Source of the DNA: Chitinophaga sp. Cy-1792
GTDB lineage: Bacteria > Bacteroidota > Bacteroidia > Chitinophagales > Chitinophagaceae
Direction of reading: 5' to 3'
DNA length: 64,000 nucleotides
Assembly (NCBI RefSeq): GCF_011752935.1
Contig: NZ_VWWO01000003.1
Span: 186,001 to 250,000, forward strand
Below, one piece after another: positions 44,861 through 55,307 of this stretch; the first letter of the stretch is position 1; every line of letters begins with the position of its first letter. The position numbers and the translations under genes were made by a program. The notes under the pieces were generated by a model. It did not search any database. It saw only the letters and a list, made by a program, of their open reading frames with translations, and was not told where the DNA came from.

Positions 44861-47800
44861 CTACTTTACATTCACCAGCACCCTGATCTTTCCCTCACTA
44901 CCGCCCATCTCCTCCAATGCCTTCCCGATAGCCTGACCCGGCTTCAGCTTATCCAAATCCGCCTTCATCGCATATCCCACCCTGCTGCTGGTTACCAATA
45001 TATCCCCCCGATGAATCGCTCCCCCCTCATTACATACCTTCGTAGGAATAACTCCCACAACACCCATCGGTACCTTATCTGAAATATCTGTATCTATCTT
45101 CTCCTCCGTCATCAGCATACCTGGCTTAGTAGCATATACACCCGCTACCAATGAAGAATACGCCTCATTTGACTTCTCCACAGATCTATCTTTATTAACA
45201 TCTATTATCAACACATCCCCAGGCTCGTAATTTTTAATGCTGCCACTAACATCAAAGGCCTCGGCCATATCTGCACCGCCTGTCTGTGTACCACCATCAA
45301 AGAAACCTTTACCAGTTTTGTCAATACGTGTCACATTAAAACCGCCTGACTGGAAGATCGCAATATCGCCGCTTGTCCCTTCATGATCCACCACCATGGC
45401 AGTTCCCAGGTCATTGGTGATTACCTGTAACGTGATGCCAAAACCAGTAGTTTCTGTATGCTCGAAATAACCAGCATAACCGCCTGTACCGGAAGCGACC
45501 CCATAAATACCGGCTGTGCCCGCATTACCAAAAATACTGTTCACCTCTCCTCTGACAGCCGCAGCAACCGCCGTATTATTGCTGTTTACAAAATTGGCAA
45601 CATTGCCCAAAGCATGATTCGCAATCACACCAGGCCCTGCGCTTAGCACCTGTAAAACATTATCAGTATTAGTATTATTAAAACCCTGAATTAATACCGC
45701 ATTCCCACTAGGGCCATTGTGGTCCAGCTCCGTAGCAGTACCCTGGCCAACGCTGGTTACATACAGTGCCCGACCGAAACCTGTAGTATTGCTATGCTCA
45801 AAATAACCGCCATAACCACCCGTTCCGGAAGCAATACCATACACGCCAGCGGTTCCATTGTTGCCAAAAATACTGTTCACTTCACCACGAACCCCGGCAC
45901 CAACTCCACTGGTATTATTCATAAAGAAATTACCGGCATTACCCTGACTATGATCTGCAATCACACCAGGGCCAACATTCACCACCTCCACGGTATTATT
46001 GGTATTGGCATTGTTGGTATTTTCAAAAAATCCGCCCCGGCCAGTAGAGCCTGATATACCTACACGGCCTGCAACGGCGGCACCTGTACCAGCTGTATTG
46101 GTAGCAATAAATCCATATACACCATATCCGGCGCCATCGTTCCGGCCTACCACCGTACCAATGCCCGCAGTGCTGTTGCCACGTCCCGTTACGGCTTCAC
46201 CGCCAGCTGTGTTATCTCCAACTACACCTCCTCCGGAAATATTAGTAGCAGTACCATGTAAGGCAAACCCACTGACGCCTGTAGCATCCACACCATTACC
46301 ATTACTGCCAGTAGTAACCACTACCGTACTGATATTATTACTGGTGTTCAGGTTCTCAAACTTACCAGCCATACCACTACTACCGTTTACCCCCACACGC
46401 CCCAGTACGCCCACACCATTACCGGAGGCATCTGTGGCTATAAAACCTTGCACACCATAGCCCGGGCCATCATTACGTCCTACAACTGCACCCGTTGGTG
46501 TACCACTGTTACTCGTTGTAAGCCCTGTAATAGCTTCCCCGCCAACCGTATGATGGCCAAGTACGCCGGCTCCCGACAGAATATTGGAGGTGGCATTTAC
46601 ACCACTGCCTTGCACACTCACTGCATTGATACCATTTCCACCGGCACTCGCACTAACCTGAATGCCAGCCCCGCTGCCTGATGTAGTAACAGTAAGTGCA
46701 TTGCTGGTATTGGCATTATTGGAGATAGCGATGTTAGCAGGCATGCCTGTGGTACTGGTCGCATATAAACCGGTTCCTGAGCTGGAATTGGCATAAACGC
46801 CAAAGCCGGACCCGGTCGCATTCCCGTAAACTCCGATTCCGGTAGGGGCAGTCCCATAAACTCCCCATCCTGCACCATTCTGCGAGCCCCATACACCTAT
46901 ACCTAAGCCGCCGGTGCCATTATTGGTTCCTTTTACGGCCGTAGCAAAACCACCGGGAGAAGTAGAAGACACAGTTCCAAGGATAGGCGTAATATTAGGG
47001 GAGGTAGAATTGGAAACGCCTGCCAACGATGTACCATCGCCATTGTTAGTCAGTGAGAACAAAGTACCGGGAAGATTAAAGGTGCCGGCATAAGGAATAA
47101 CTAATCCTCCGCTATTGGCAGCTGGCCCCCAGTTGGTGCCATCAAATGTTAATAACTGACCTGCTGTTGGTGCAGTAGTAACTACAGGGAATCCCTGGAT
47201 TTTAGCCACGGTAGGATTAGGGTACGTACCGCTAAGATCTCCACCCGCTGCAGCTCCGGCAATACTTCCTGCCGGACCTGCTGGTCCCTGTGGCCCCACA
47301 GGCCCCACTGGTCCTGTGGCACCTGCAACACCTGCCGGTCCTGCCGGTCCTGTCGCTCCTGCTGCTCCTGTTGCTCCCGCTGGTCCGATAGGTCCTGCCG
47401 GACCTTGTGCGCCCATAGCGCCGGTAGCTCCTGTTGCACCAGTTGCCCCGGGAAGTCCCATCGGTCCGATTGCCCCAATAGGGCCGGCTATTCCCTGCGG
47501 TCCTGTCGCTCCTGCCGGTCCCGTCACGCCAGGATCTCCTTTAGCTCCCTGAGGACCTGCGGGCCCCGCTGGTCCCGGATCTCCCTTAGGCCCCGGTGTA
47601 CTATTGGCTGCAAATAAGGCAAATGGCACGCTCATCAACTGAGAAGTACCCAATTCTGAAAAATTACTTCCGCCAACAGATACTTCCACCCGCAAATACT
47701 GATTCGCCTGTGCCCAGGGAATCGATGCAAAGGAACCACTCACCGGCGAGCCTTTACCAATCTGTAAAGTGAAAAGCCCCAGCTGATTGGTGGTAACGTC

Positions 47801-48016
47801 CTGCGTTTCCTGGTACTGCACATTGCCGCCCGGCGAACCACTCAGCACTGTAAATCTTACCTGCAGGGCCTGATTGGGAAGTGTGGTACCGTTCGCATTT
47901 CGTGCTACAGCCTGATAGTTAATACCAGTCAGGGCATTCTGTGCCTTTGCCTGCTGGAGGAATAGGGCTGACAGGAACAAAATATATAGTAAAAGTTTCC
48001 TTTTCATAAGAGGCAT
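44861..48016 (-). CDS. Secreted collagen-like repeat protein with tail-fibre-like modules
   Basis: Surface protein of 1051 residues with signal peptide (about 1-25, ending QAKA). Order of parts: an N-terminal beta domain (about 26-138, [29 protein letters not shown]); a collagen-like Gly-X-Y region (about 140-255, e.g. [19 protein letters not shown]); a linker [19 protein letters not shown] typical of phage-tail-like adhesins; several repeated modules of 90-110 residues containing [22 protein letters not shown] blocks; and a C-terminal domain beginning [15 protein letters not shown]. It probably forms trimers on the surface. It is the last gene of a five-gene minus-strand cluster with PorV and a T9SS-sorted protein. 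It has no obvious T9SS sorting domain at its own C-terminus, so its export route is unclear. Confidence 0.85.
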   Translation of the reverse strand: MPLMKRKLLLYILFLSALFLQQAKAQNALTGINYQAVARNANGTTLPNQALQVRFTVLSGSPGGNVQYQETQDVTTNQLGLFTLQIGKGSPVSGSFASIPWAQANQYLRVEVSVGGSNFSELGTSQLMSVPFALFAANSTPGPKGDPGPAGPAGPQGAKGDPGVTGPAGATGPQGIAGPIGAIGPMGLPGATGATGATGAMGAQGPAGPIGPAGATGAAGATGPAGPAGVAGATGPVGPVGPQGPAGPAGSIAGAAAGGDLSGTYPNPTVAKIQGFPVVTTAPTAGQLLTFDGTNWGPAANSGGLVIPYAGTFNLPGTLFSLTNNGDGTSLAGVSNSTSPNITPILGTVSSTSPGGFATAVKGTNNGTGGLGIGVWGSQNGAGWGVYGTAPTGIGVYGNATGSGFGVYANSSSGTGLYATSTTGMPANIAISNNANTSNALTVTTSGSGAGIQVSASAGGNGINAVSVQGSGVNATSNILSGAGVLGHHTVGGEAITGLTTSNSGTPTGAVVGRNDGPGYGVQGFIATDASGNGVGVLGRVGVNGSSGMAGKFENLNTSNNISTVVVTTGSNGNGVDATGVSGFALHGTATNISGGGVVGDNTAGGEAVTGRGNSTAGIGTVVGRNDGAGYGVYGFIATNTAGTGAAVAGRVGISGSTGRGGFFENTNNANTNNTVEVVNVGPGVIADHSQGNAGNFFMNNTSGVGAGVRGEVNSIFGNNGTAGVYGIASGTGGYGGYFEHSNTTGFGRALYVTSVGQGTATELDHNGPSGNAVLIQGFNNTNTDNVLQVLSAGPGVIANHALGNVANFVNSNNTAVAAAVRGEVNSIFGNAGTAGIYGVASGTGGYAGYFEHTETTGFGITLQVITNDLGTAMVVDHEGTSGDIAIFQSGGFNVTRIDKTGKGFFDGGTQTGGADMAEAFDVSGSIKNYEPGDVLIIDVNKDRSVEKSNEAYSSLVAGVYATKPGMLMTEEKIDTDISDKVPMGVVGVIPTKVCNEGGAIHRGDILVTSSRVGYAMKADLDKLKPGQAIGKALEEMGGSEGKIRVLVNVK

Positions 48017-48018
48017 TT

Positions 48019-48384
48019 TTATGGTTTTGCAGGTTTTTGTTGATTGGAATTTTCCTGTTCTAATACAGGTGGCTGAATAGCGGTAAAAGGTTTGAATAAC
48101 TGATCTATCGGAAGGGTAGAAGTAGTTGCCGGTGTTTTGGCTGGAGCATCTGTATTGGGCTTGATCTGGGGAATGGTTTGTATGGATACCGGTGTGCCGG
48201 CAGGTTGTCCCGGATTGGCAGGAGGTGTCACCGCCGTACCATCTGCCGGTTTAACTGGTACCGGTACCGGTCTGGTAATTATTGCGCCATCAGATGTTTT
48301 GAGTGGCACTCTTGTCTGTGCGCCCGCCAGGCCAGGCAAGTGTACAGCAGCAATAAACAGTAAGAAAATAATCAGTGGTTTCAT
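48019..48384 (-). CDS. Small exported Pro/Thr-rich protein
   Basis: Protein of 121 residues with a signal peptide (1-22, ending LAGA) and a low-complexity mature part rich in Pro, Thr, Ala and Lys ([20 protein letters not shown]). No domain is seen; it may be a disordered periplasmic or surface linker. It ends 2 bases before the collagen-like gene and begins 59 bases after porV, so it belongs to the same operon. Confidence 0.7.
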   Translation of the reverse strand: MKPLIIFLLFIAAVHLPGLAGAQTRVPLKTSDGAIITRPVPVPVKPADGTAVTPPANPGQPAGTPVSIQTIPQIKPNTDAPAKTPATTSTLPIDQLFKPFTAIQPPVLEQENSNQQKPAKP

Positions 48385-48443
48385 ATGGGGGAAGTTGTTT
48401 TATTGTTTAAAGAGATGGTTATTAACCCGGTAAAAGACAGCAG

Positions 48444-49622
48444 TTAATGTGCTCCGCTGATATTGTAAAGCAGCGAAAATGTCAGCGTTTTCTTCTGATA
48501 TAAACTGCCATCTGTAGGTATCAGGTAGGCCATGTTCAATTGAATATTCTGGAAACTTAATCCAATACCACTGCTGAAATGCTGACGGTAGCCTTTGTTA
48601 GGGTGCTCATAGAAATATCCGGCTCTCAGAAATAGTATCTGCTTGTAGGAATACTCTATTCCCGAACCTATGGTAAATTCTCTCAGCTCTTCCGTAAATC
48701 CGCCAGGGGCATCTCCAAAGGAGGAAAAAATGGAACCTACCACGCTCCGGTCAGGGTCTTGACCCTTCACAATGGTATTGGTAACCATACCGTTGGAGTC
48801 AAGCGCGTAAATCGGTGGGGTAGGTACCAGCAGCTTGTTGATTTCTGCAGTAATGGTAAAGGTGCTGGTGGTAGTATTAACAAAGGCATATCCGCCACCA
48901 ATCCGCAGGTTCATCGGCAGGAAACTTTTCCGGTCCTTATCATCGGTATAGGAAAGCTTAGAGCCGATATTGGTAATGCTTACTCCAAAGCAGTACCTGT
49001 TGCCGAAATCCAGTTTGTCTGCACTATTCTGGTAATAAAATCCAATATCTCCTGCTACCGCAGATGCCGGCTTTTGCTGAAGACCATTGAAATTACCCTG
49101 TCCCAGCTGACTGCGTATATACCGCAGTGATATGGCCAGCGAAAAACGCTGCCCCAGCTTTCTGGCATAACTTCCGTCTACTGAAAATTCTTTGGGCGTA
49201 TAGTCCTGTATGATCGTGCCATTATCATCCCGGAAGGTGATGTCGCCATAATTGAAATATTTCATGGACAAGCCTACTGCCTGGTCCTCTTCTTTGCCAA
49301 TGCTTTTAAAGGCGGCGACATAGGCCATGTTGGACTGGCTGTTATTTATTCCCCACATCCAGGGCGAATAATTGGCGCTAACGCCCCAGTCGCCGGCAAA
49401 TACAATCTTGGCGGCATTTGACCACAGGGCATTGACATCCGGACTCAGACCAGTGGGGGCATCACCGGTACCGGCACTGCGTGCATCCGGATTGACCAGC
49501 AGGAAACTTGCGCCAATATCAGGTGGCCGTTGCTGACTTTTCTGTGCCAGTAGTACCGATGGCACACAGCATATGCCTGCCAGCAAAATCAAGAGTTTAT
49601 GTTTTTGCATATTCAAGCGCAA
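48444..49622 (-). CDS. porV: PorV-type type IX secretion outer-membrane protein
   Basis: Outer-membrane beta-barrel of 392 residues of the PorV/LptO (FadL-like) family. PorV carries T9SS cargo from the translocon to the attachment complex. Marks: signal peptide (about 1-26, ending LLAQ), the family start GASFLLVNPDARSAGTGDAPTGLSPDVNALWSNAAK, and a barrel ending LTFSLLYNISGAH. It lies 6 bases downstream of the gene for a T9SS-sorted protein, which fits a cargo/carrier pairing. A PorV-like paralogue rather than the main PorV is possible, since other T9SS genes are absent from the window. Confidence 0.9.
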   Translation of the reverse strand: MRLNMQKHKLLILLAGICCVPSVLLAQKSQQRPPDIGASFLLVNPDARSAGTGDAPTGLSPDVNALWSNAAKIVFAGDWGVSANYSPWMWGINNSQSNMAYVAAFKSIGKEEDQAVGLSMKYFNYGDITFRDDNGTIIQDYTPKEFSVDGSYARKLGQRFSLAISLRYIRSQLGQGNFNGLQQKPASAVAGDIGFYYQNSADKLDFGNRYCFGVSITNIGSKLSYTDDKDRKSFLPMNLRIGGGYAFVNTTTSTFTITAEINKLLVPTPPIYALDSNGMVTNTIVKGQDPDRSVVGSIFSSFGDAPGGFTEELREFTIGSGIEYSYKQILFLRAGYFYEHPNKGYRQHFSSGIGLSFQNIQLNMAYLIPTDGSLYQKKTLTFSLLYNISGAH

Positions 49623-49628
49623 TGAAGA

Positions 49629-50135
49629 TTACTGAATAATTACTTTTTCGTAGAAAATCTGCTGCCCTACATGGATCCGCAGACTGTAAATCGCCGCAGC
49701 AAACCGGCTGACATTTATCTCAAACGTGTTCTGTCCAGGCCCTAAGGTCTGTTGGGTCGTATACATGGTCTGACCTGCAGTATTGATAAGTTCCAGCTGT
49801 ACGTTTGCTGTTGCCAGCAGGTCCATTCGTACCTTCAGCACAGAGGCTGCCGGATTGGGAAATACGATGTAACCTTTGACAAGTGGTGCCGCCGGACTGA
49901 TCGTCGGTAACTCGTCCGGCTGCTGAAAACCCTGCGTAAGCAGAAGGTGACCATCAGTAATCAGGGTAATGACAGGTTCTCCAACTGTATACTGAATACG
50001 GACCGTACCCGCTGTGCCACTTCCTCCGGTGGTAGCTGTTACCTGCCGGTTCAATACCAGCTGTGCCCTGACACAGGGCATACCTATGCTAAGGGTTACC
50101 AATAAGCAAAAGACTGTACGTGTTAAAATATTCAT
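49629..50135 (-). CDS. Small protein with a type IX secretion sorting domain
   Basis: Protein of 168 residues from ATG 50135, the start of the signal peptide (MNILTRTVFCLLVTLSIG, mature from about VRA); an upstream start would overlap the preceding gene. The central part is a short beta region (VRIQYTVGEPVITLITDGHLLLTQGFQQP), of a kind common in small T9SS proteins. The last 80 residues are a type A C-terminal sorting domain: YIVFPNPAASVLKVRM, LELINTAGQTMYT, and the end FYEKVIIQ. It is followed 6 bases later by porV. Confidence 0.88.
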   Translation of the reverse strand: MNILTRTVFCLLVTLSIGMPCVRAQLVLNRQVTATTGGSGTAGTVRIQYTVGEPVITLITDGHLLLTQGFQQPDELPTISPAAPLVKGYIVFPNPAASVLKVRMDLLATANVQLELINTAGQTMYTTQQTLGPGQNTFEINVSRFAAAIYSLRIHVGQQIFYEKVIIQ

Positions 50136-50148
50136 ATAGTACTTGCTG

Positions 50149-50373
50149 TTAATGTGTGTGATCACTTTCTGGAAAAATTTCCTCTTCGGGCATCGGGGTA
50201 GCCAAAAGGGTAAACAATCGCTCTGTGCCTGCCAGCACAGATTTCAGCTTTTCGTTCTCTGCTTTTAATGCGTCAATGGGGAGGGCTTGCCATTGTCGGT
50301 GCTGACTCGACGCCTGTAGTAAATTGTGCAGCATGCTCAGGTCTTCCAGCATGCAACGGTTGATCATCTCCAT
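50149..50373 (-). CDS. Small hypothetical protein, 74 residues
   Basis: Short soluble helical protein, with no signal peptide. The middle (IDALKAENEKLKSVLAGTERLFTLL region) looks like a short coiled coil, and the acidic tail ends in SDHTH. It is the first gene of the porV/collagen-like cluster, 13 bases ahead of the T9SS-sorted gene. No function is proposed; it may be a cytoplasmic accessory or chaperone. Confidence 0.6.
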   Translation of the reverse strand: MEMINRCMLEDLSMLHNLLQASSQHRQWQALPIDALKAENEKLKSVLAGTERLFTLLATPMPEEEIFPESDHTH

Positions 50374-51058
50374 AAGGAAGAAATTTGTGGTGGAAACAAT
50401 GCTGTATGGTGTGCTCCCAGTAAAATGCAGGCATGAAAATTACAGCTCATGCTTATGATGCATAAGTAAGCCGGGTATCCGGTAAAATGTTGTAGGTCAG
50501 GTATAAAACACCCGATATCTCTTGTGGGGAGATTTTTTTGGGAGATTTATTTTGTAACGCTGAACCTGCCCCGCCACCAATGGATCGGGCGAAAAACTGT
50601 AATGATGCTTATCCTACAGAAATATAAGGCCGGTTGAAATGCAAAGCCAGGTCTGTAACTAATTAGGGAACAATAAATAAGAAGGATAAGTATTATTTTA
50701 TCATGGTTTTTTCAGGTTTTGGATAAAGAAATAGTTTCGACGTGCTGTACCAGTTAACTAGTTAAAGGTGAGTAGGTTGCCCTTCTATTGTAACGCTTCT
50801 GACTGCAATTGAACACCAAATGCTATTAAAATGTTCTCTAAATTTATCGAATCATTTAAAAACTCTTGATAAGTTTATGAAATCTGGCAGATAATTTTTC
50901 GAATCCGGTCACTTTTGTCGGGCATATGGCAAGGCCCGCAAAGCCTCATTATTCGTTAAAGAATAAATAACAATTTCACAATCCGGGGAGGTTTTATTTA
51001 TTGACGAAAATAGATTACCTTTGCCCCCCAAATTGCATTATTTAGTCATTTTAATATT
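50374..51058. other. Long intergenic region between porV cluster and fusA
   Basis: 685 bases without a gene. It contains the fusA promoter element TACCTTTG (51016-51023), a 12-bp palindrome TTAACTAGTTAA (50754-50765), and a small hairpin CTTATG/CATAAG near 50450-50465. No tRNA, repeat family or minus-strand promoter could be recognised. Confidence 0.6.
51016..51023 (+). promoter_or_regulatory. -7 box TACCTTTG of fusA
   Basis: Identical core and flank (TTACCTTTGCC) to the boxes before rpsL and rpsJ. The TTG at 51001-51003 is too close (12 nt), so the -33 element is unclear. Confidence 0.6.
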
Positions 51059-53203
51059 ATGGCAGACTTAAGATTTCAAAGGAACTTTGGTATTGCGGCG
51101 CACATTGATGCGGGTAAAACCACTACCACAGAGCGTATCCTGTATTATACAGGTAAATCCCACAAGATTGGTGAGGTACACGAAGGTGCCGCTACCATGG
51201 ACTGGATGGCACAGGAGCAGGAGAGAGGTATTACCATTACATCTGCTGCTACCACTTGTTTTTGGAATTTTCCAACTTTACAAGGTAAAGCACAGCCAGA
51301 TACCAAACAATATAAATTCAACATCATCGATACTCCAGGCCACGTGGACTTCACCGTTGAGGTAGAACGTTCCCTGCGCGTACTGGATGGTCTGGTGGCA
51401 CTGTTCTGCGCTGTATCCGGCGTTGAGCCTCAGTCTGAAACCGTTTGGCGCCAGGCTAACCGCTACCGTGTACCACGTATCGGTTTTGTTAACAAAATGG
51501 ACCGCTCCGGTGCTGACTTCTTAAACGTTGTTAAGCAGGTGAAAGAAATGCTGGGTGCTAACCCTGTTCCTTTGACCCTGCCTATCGGTGCAGAAGATAC
51601 TTTCAAAGGTGTGGTTGATCTGATCACCATGAAAGGTATCATCTGGGACGAAGAAGGTAAAGGTGCTACCTACCAGGAAATTGATATTCCTGCTGACATG
51701 GTAGACGAAGCTAACGAATGGAGAGCTAAACTGGTAGAAGCAGTTGCTGACTACGATGATAAACTCATGGAGAAATTCTTCGATGATCCTAATACCATCA
51801 CTGAAGCTGAAATCCACGAAGCTATCCGTAAAGCTACCATCGATATCGCTATCATCCCTATGATGTGCGGTTCTTCCTTCAAAAACAAAGGTGTTCAGAA
51901 AATGCTGGATGCGGTTTGCCGTTACCTGCCTTCTCCAATGGACATCGAAGCAGTAAAAGGTACTAACCCTGATACTGGTGAAGATATCGAACGTAAACCA
52001 GATGCTAAAGAACCATTCGCTGCACTGGCGTTCAAAATCATGACCGATCCTTTCGTAGGTCGTCTGGCATTCTTCCGGGCTTACTCTGGTCACCTGGATG
52101 CAGGTTCTTACGTTCTCAATACCCGTACAGGTAAAAACGAGCGTATCTCCCGTATCATGCAGATGCACGCTAACAAACAGAACCCTATCGATTTCATCGA
52201 AGCTGGTGATATCGGTGCGGCTGTTGGTTTTAAAGATATCAAAACCGGTGATACCCTCTGCGATGAGAACAATCCTATCGTACTGGAATCAATGACCTTC
52301 CCTGAGCCGGTAATCTCCATCGCTATCGAGCCTAAAACTCAGGCAGATGTGGACAAAATGGGTATGGCCCTCGCTAAACTGGTAGAAGAAGATCCTACCC
52401 TGAAAGCTAAAACCGACGAAGAAACCGGTCAAACCGTTCTTTCCGGTATGGGTGAGCTTCACCTCGAAATCATCGTTGACCGTATGCGTCGCGAATTCAA
52501 GGTAGAAGTTAACCAGGGTGCACCTCAGGTTGCTTACAAAGAAGCACTGACTGTGAAAGTAGCTCACCGCGAAACATTCAAGAAACAATCCGGTGGTAAA
52601 GGTAAGTTCGCCGATATCCAGATCGAGATCGGACCTGCTGACGCAGAATGGCTGAAAGAAAACGACGGTAAATCATTCCAGTTCATCAACGATATCTTCG
52701 GTGGTGCTATTCCAAAAGAATTCATCCCTGCTGTTCAGAAAGGCTTCGAAGCTTCTATGAACCAAGGTGTTCTGGCTAACTTCCCGCTCGTAAGCATGAA
52801 AGTTCGTCTGTTCGACGGTGGTTTCCACGCAGTGGATTCCGACGCGATGTCCTTCGAACTTTGCGCTAAACAAGCCTTCCGTGAAGCTGGCCGCAAAGCT
52901 AAACCAGTTCTGCTCGAGCCAATCATGAAAGTAGAAGTTCAAACCCCAGACCAATACATGGGTGACGTAACAGGTGACCTGAACCGTCGTCGTGGTATGC
53001 TGGAAGGTATGGACTCCAAAAACGGTGTTCAGGTAATTAAAGCTAAAGTTCCACTGAGCGAAATGTTCGGTTACGTAACCCAGCTGCGTTCCCTGTCTTC
53101 CGGTCGCGCTACTTCCATCATGGAATTCTCTCACTACGCTCCAGCTCCAAACAACGTTGCTGAAGAAGTGATCGCGAAAGTTAAAGGAAAAGTAAACGCT
53201 TAA
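51059..53203 (+). CDS. fusA: Elongation factor G
   Basis: Translational GTPase of 714 residues that drives translocation. G motifs: [19 protein letters not shown] (G1), [12 protein letters not shown] (G2), [18 protein letters not shown] (G3) and NKMDRSG (G4). Domains II-V follow with [17 protein letters not shown] and the C-terminal [15 protein letters not shown]. Codon choice is strongly biased (frequent GGT, CTG, AAA), as expected for a highly expressed gene. It has its own promoter and terminator here, isolated from rpsG (6.5 kb upstream) and rpsJ (4.2 kb downstream). Confidence 0.98.
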   Translation: MADLRFQRNFGIAAHIDAGKTTTTERILYYTGKSHKIGEVHEGAATMDWMAQEQERGITITSAATTCFWNFPTLQGKAQPDTKQYKFNIIDTPGHVDFTVEVERSLRVLDGLVALFCAVSGVEPQSETVWRQANRYRVPRIGFVNKMDRSGADFLNVVKQVKEMLGANPVPLTLPIGAEDTFKGVVDLITMKGIIWDEEGKGATYQEIDIPADMVDEANEWRAKLVEAVADYDDKLMEKFFDDPNTITEAEIHEAIRKATIDIAIIPMMCGSSFKNKGVQKMLDAVCRYLPSPMDIEAVKGTNPDTGEDIERKPDAKEPFAALAFKIMTDPFVGRLAFFRAYSGHLDAGSYVLNTRTGKNERISRIMQMHANKQNPIDFIEAGDIGAAVGFKDIKTGDTLCDENNPIVLESMTFPEPVISIAIEPKTQADVDKMGMALAKLVEEDPTLKAKTDEETGQTVLSGMGELHLEIIVDRMRREFKVEVNQGAPQVAYKEALTVKVAHRETFKKQSGGKGKFADIQIEIGPADAEWLKENDGKSFQFINDIFGGAIPKEFIPAVQKGFEASMNQGVLANFPLVSMKVRLFDGGFHAVDSDAMSFELCAKQAFREAGRKAKPVLLEPIMKVEVQTPDQYMGDVTGDLNRRRGMLEGMDSKNGVQVIKAKVPLSEMFGYVTQLRSLSSGRATSIMEFSHYAPAPNNVAEEVIAKVKGKVNA

Positions 53204-53227
53204 TTTTTAAGTGTTTCCAAATACTGA

Positions 53228-53262
53228 AAAAGGGTCTCTACATCGTAGAGGCCCTTTTTTGT
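53228..53262 (+). terminator. Terminator of fusA
   Basis: AGGGTCTCTAC (53231-53241) pairs with GTAGAGGCCCT (53245-53255) and a T-run follows. Confidence 0.88.
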
Positions 53263-53355
53263 TTTATCCCCCTAAAATGCTATTGCAATTGACCTTTCTT
53301 TACCTACTTTAGATATTAATAACCTGCAACTGTCACAAAATACTTTTTGCCTGCC

Positions 53356-53387
53356 AGGGTTCCCGGTTCACCGGGGGCCCTTTTTTA
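53356..53387 (+). terminator. Second terminator-like hairpin downstream of fusA
   Basis: GGGTTCCCGG (53357-53366) and CCGGGGGCCC (53371-53380) over TTCA, then TTTTTT. It lies 100 bases after the fusA terminator with no gene between, so it is a back-up terminator or ends a short unrecognised transcript. The rest of the 53204-53509 gap holds only an inverted repeat TATCAGT/ACTGATA (53454-53490). Confidence 0.7.
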
Positions 53388-53509
53388 TTCCTCCGCCACT
53401 TCCCACAGAATTATTTTAGCACCCGCAATAGAGGGTGTCGCAAAATCAGGGCGTTATCAGTTTACGAGTACCTGTATTTTTTTAGTTTACTGATAGCCGC
53501 TTTGTAGTT

Positions 53510-54295
53510 ATGTCATTGCCAATCACCACCGCTGCATTTCCTGCAACTGTTATAATAAGACCGGCAGAACCGGTAGTTCTTACTCCTGGCCTGGATCTGA
53601 TTCTGCCATGTTGGAATCCCTCCGGCCAGTGGGTGGAAACTTTAATCCAACATTACCATGATGTCGTAACCATCATGGGAAAAGTACCGGTACAGTTAAT
53701 CCTTGTCAACGACGGCTCCCTGAAAAACTTTTCCCAGAAACATATTTCCTGGCTGGAAGCCGCTATACCAGGCATTATTGTAGTAGACAACAAAATTAAC
53801 AGAGGAAAGGGATACGCCATACGAGAAGGCGTAAAACGCTCCCAGCACGCTTACCAGGTATATACAGATCTTGATTTCCCATTTGGCGTTGCCGCCGTTA
53901 AACAGGTATACGATGCCCTGCAGAATGGCATGGACGTCGTAGCCGGTGAAAGGGGAGAAGCTTATCTTCGCGAACTGCCACGAAAAAGACGTATCATTAC
54001 CAGGATCAATCGCACGATGAATAAATTTATCCTGCGTTTGAAAGTAAATGATGCCCAGGCCGGCCTCAAAGGCTTTAACATGATCGGCAGGGATATTCTT
54101 CTGGATACCACTATCGATGGGTTCCTGTATGATAGCGAATTCATGTACAGAGCCGGTAAACGCCCACGCATCAGAATGGCTGGCGTACCCGTTTACTGCC
54201 GCCCCGGTATTACTTTTTCAGCATTTAAGATGAAATTGCTGTTCAAAGAATTAAGAAACTATTTAAAAATTGTAGCCGGACCTAAAACAGTTTAG
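53510..54295 (+). CDS. Family 2 glycosyltransferase (polyprenyl-phosphate sugar transferase type)
   Basis: GT2 enzyme of 261 residues. Marks: LDLILPCWNPSGQWVETLI (nucleotide-binding start), LILVNDGS, NRGKGYAIREGVKRS, the metal-binding DLD in YTDLDFPFG, and DAQAGLKGFNMIGR, which is usual in dolichyl/polyprenyl-phosphate sugar transferases. No membrane helices are seen, so it is a cytoplasmic or membrane-associated form. The next gene, a polysaccharide deacetylase, starts 16 bases later, so the pair probably acts on one glycan or glycolipid. Confidence 0.9.
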   Translation: MSLPITTAAFPATVIIRPAEPVVLTPGLDLILPCWNPSGQWVETLIQHYHDVVTIMGKVPVQLILVNDGSLKNFSQKHISWLEAAIPGIIVVDNKINRGKGYAIREGVKRSQHAYQVYTDLDFPFGVAAVKQVYDALQNGMDVVAGERGEAYLRELPRKRRIITRINRTMNKFILRLKVNDAQAGLKGFNMIGRDILLDTTIDGFLYDSEFMYRAGKRPRIRMAGVPVYCRPGITFSAFKMKLLFKELRNYLKIVAGPKTV

Positions 54296-54311
54296 TATTT
54301 CAAATAGTAGC

Positions 54312-55097
54312 ATGAGTAAGCAGCAAAAAAGGATATTGATCAGTGTGGATGTAGAAGAATTCGATATCCCGGAAGAATTTGGCCAGCAGGTATCGCTCCA
54401 GGATAAACTGGAAATATCCCGGAAAGGTCTGCAGCTTACCCTCGACCTCTTCGAAAAATACAACGTCAGAGCTACCTTTTTCATTACCGCCTACTGGGCA
54501 CAGCATTATCCCGAATTAATCCGCCGCATCGCCGCCAGCCACGAAGTGGCTTCCCATGCCTACTACCATAGCACCTTTTCCGAGGCAGACCTGGAAGGCT
54601 CCCGGCTCGCCCTGCAGGAAATCAGCGGGCAACAGGTAAAAGGCTTCCGCATGCCCCGCCTGCGTAAGGTAAACATGGCCGCCCTGCAAAGTGCAGGCTA
54701 TCTGTACGATTCCTCTGTCAACCCCACCTGGCTGCCTGGCAGATATAACAACTGGCACCTGCCACGTACCCTTTTTAAAGACCAGGATGTCTGGATTATC
54801 CCCTCTTCCGTTTCTCCGCTTTTAAGATACCCTATTTTCTGGCTTAGCGTCAAAAATGCACCGTTATGGGTTACAAAGCATTTCAGCCGCCAGATCCTCC
54901 GAAAAGACCCCTACCTGTCATTCTATTTTCACCCATGGGAATTGGTGGATTTAAAAAGCTGGCAACTGCCTGGTTATATCAAAAATGTTTCCGGTCAGAA
55001 AATGTATGCCCGACTCGACGGTTTCCTCTCTTTCCTCCAGCAGCGCGGGGAATTCTGCGCACATATTGATCTCTTAGCATCTGAAAAAAATAATTAA
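54312..55097 (+). CDS. Polysaccharide deacetylase family protein
   Basis: NodB-fold protein of 261 residues. The first catalytic motif is VDVEEFDIP (Asp13), the zinc site HEVASHAYYH (His77, His82, His86), and the later block FYFHPWELVD supplies the last His. The arrangement resembles PuuE/DUF3473-type deacetylases, which act on small or lipid-linked sugars, more than secreted chitin deacetylases. There is no signal peptide. It is co-encoded with the glycosyltransferase gene (16-base gap). The substrate is unknown. Confidence 0.9.
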   Translation: MSKQQKRILISVDVEEFDIPEEFGQQVSLQDKLEISRKGLQLTLDLFEKYNVRATFFITAYWAQHYPELIRRIAASHEVASHAYYHSTFSEADLEGSRLALQEISGQQVKGFRMPRLRKVNMAALQSAGYLYDSSVNPTWLPGRYNNWHLPRTLFKDQDVWIIPSSVSPLLRYPIFWLSVKNAPLWVTKHFSRQILRKDPYLSFYFHPWELVDLKSWQLPGYIKNVSGQKMYARLDGFLSFLQQRGEFCAHIDLLASEKNN

Positions 55098-55307
55098 TTT
55101 TTTTATACTGAGATACAACAACATCAGTTTTTATCTGTTATCCTTATTTATTAGTTAGTTATACATGAACTGATGATTCAGTTCAACGTATGTATGTAGC
55201 GCGAACGAACCCGTGTAGTATCGACCAATTGTGCATGCCCCCTCCTTTTTACCCCCTACCTCACGTGAATATTCCACACTGTTATTTATTAAACTAAAAA
55301 CTAAATC

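Noticed and set aside
47250..47600. Short-period repeat that looks at first like a CRISPR or satellite
   Set aside because: It is the Gly-X-Y coding region of the collagen-like gene; the period follows codons, and there are no spacers. The Pro/Ala-rich frames on the plus strand here are mirror images of this region.
50149..50373. 74-residue gene as a second RiPP precursor
   Set aside because: It lacks a leader pattern, has few Ser/Thr/Cys at its end and lies beside T9SS genes, not beside LanB.
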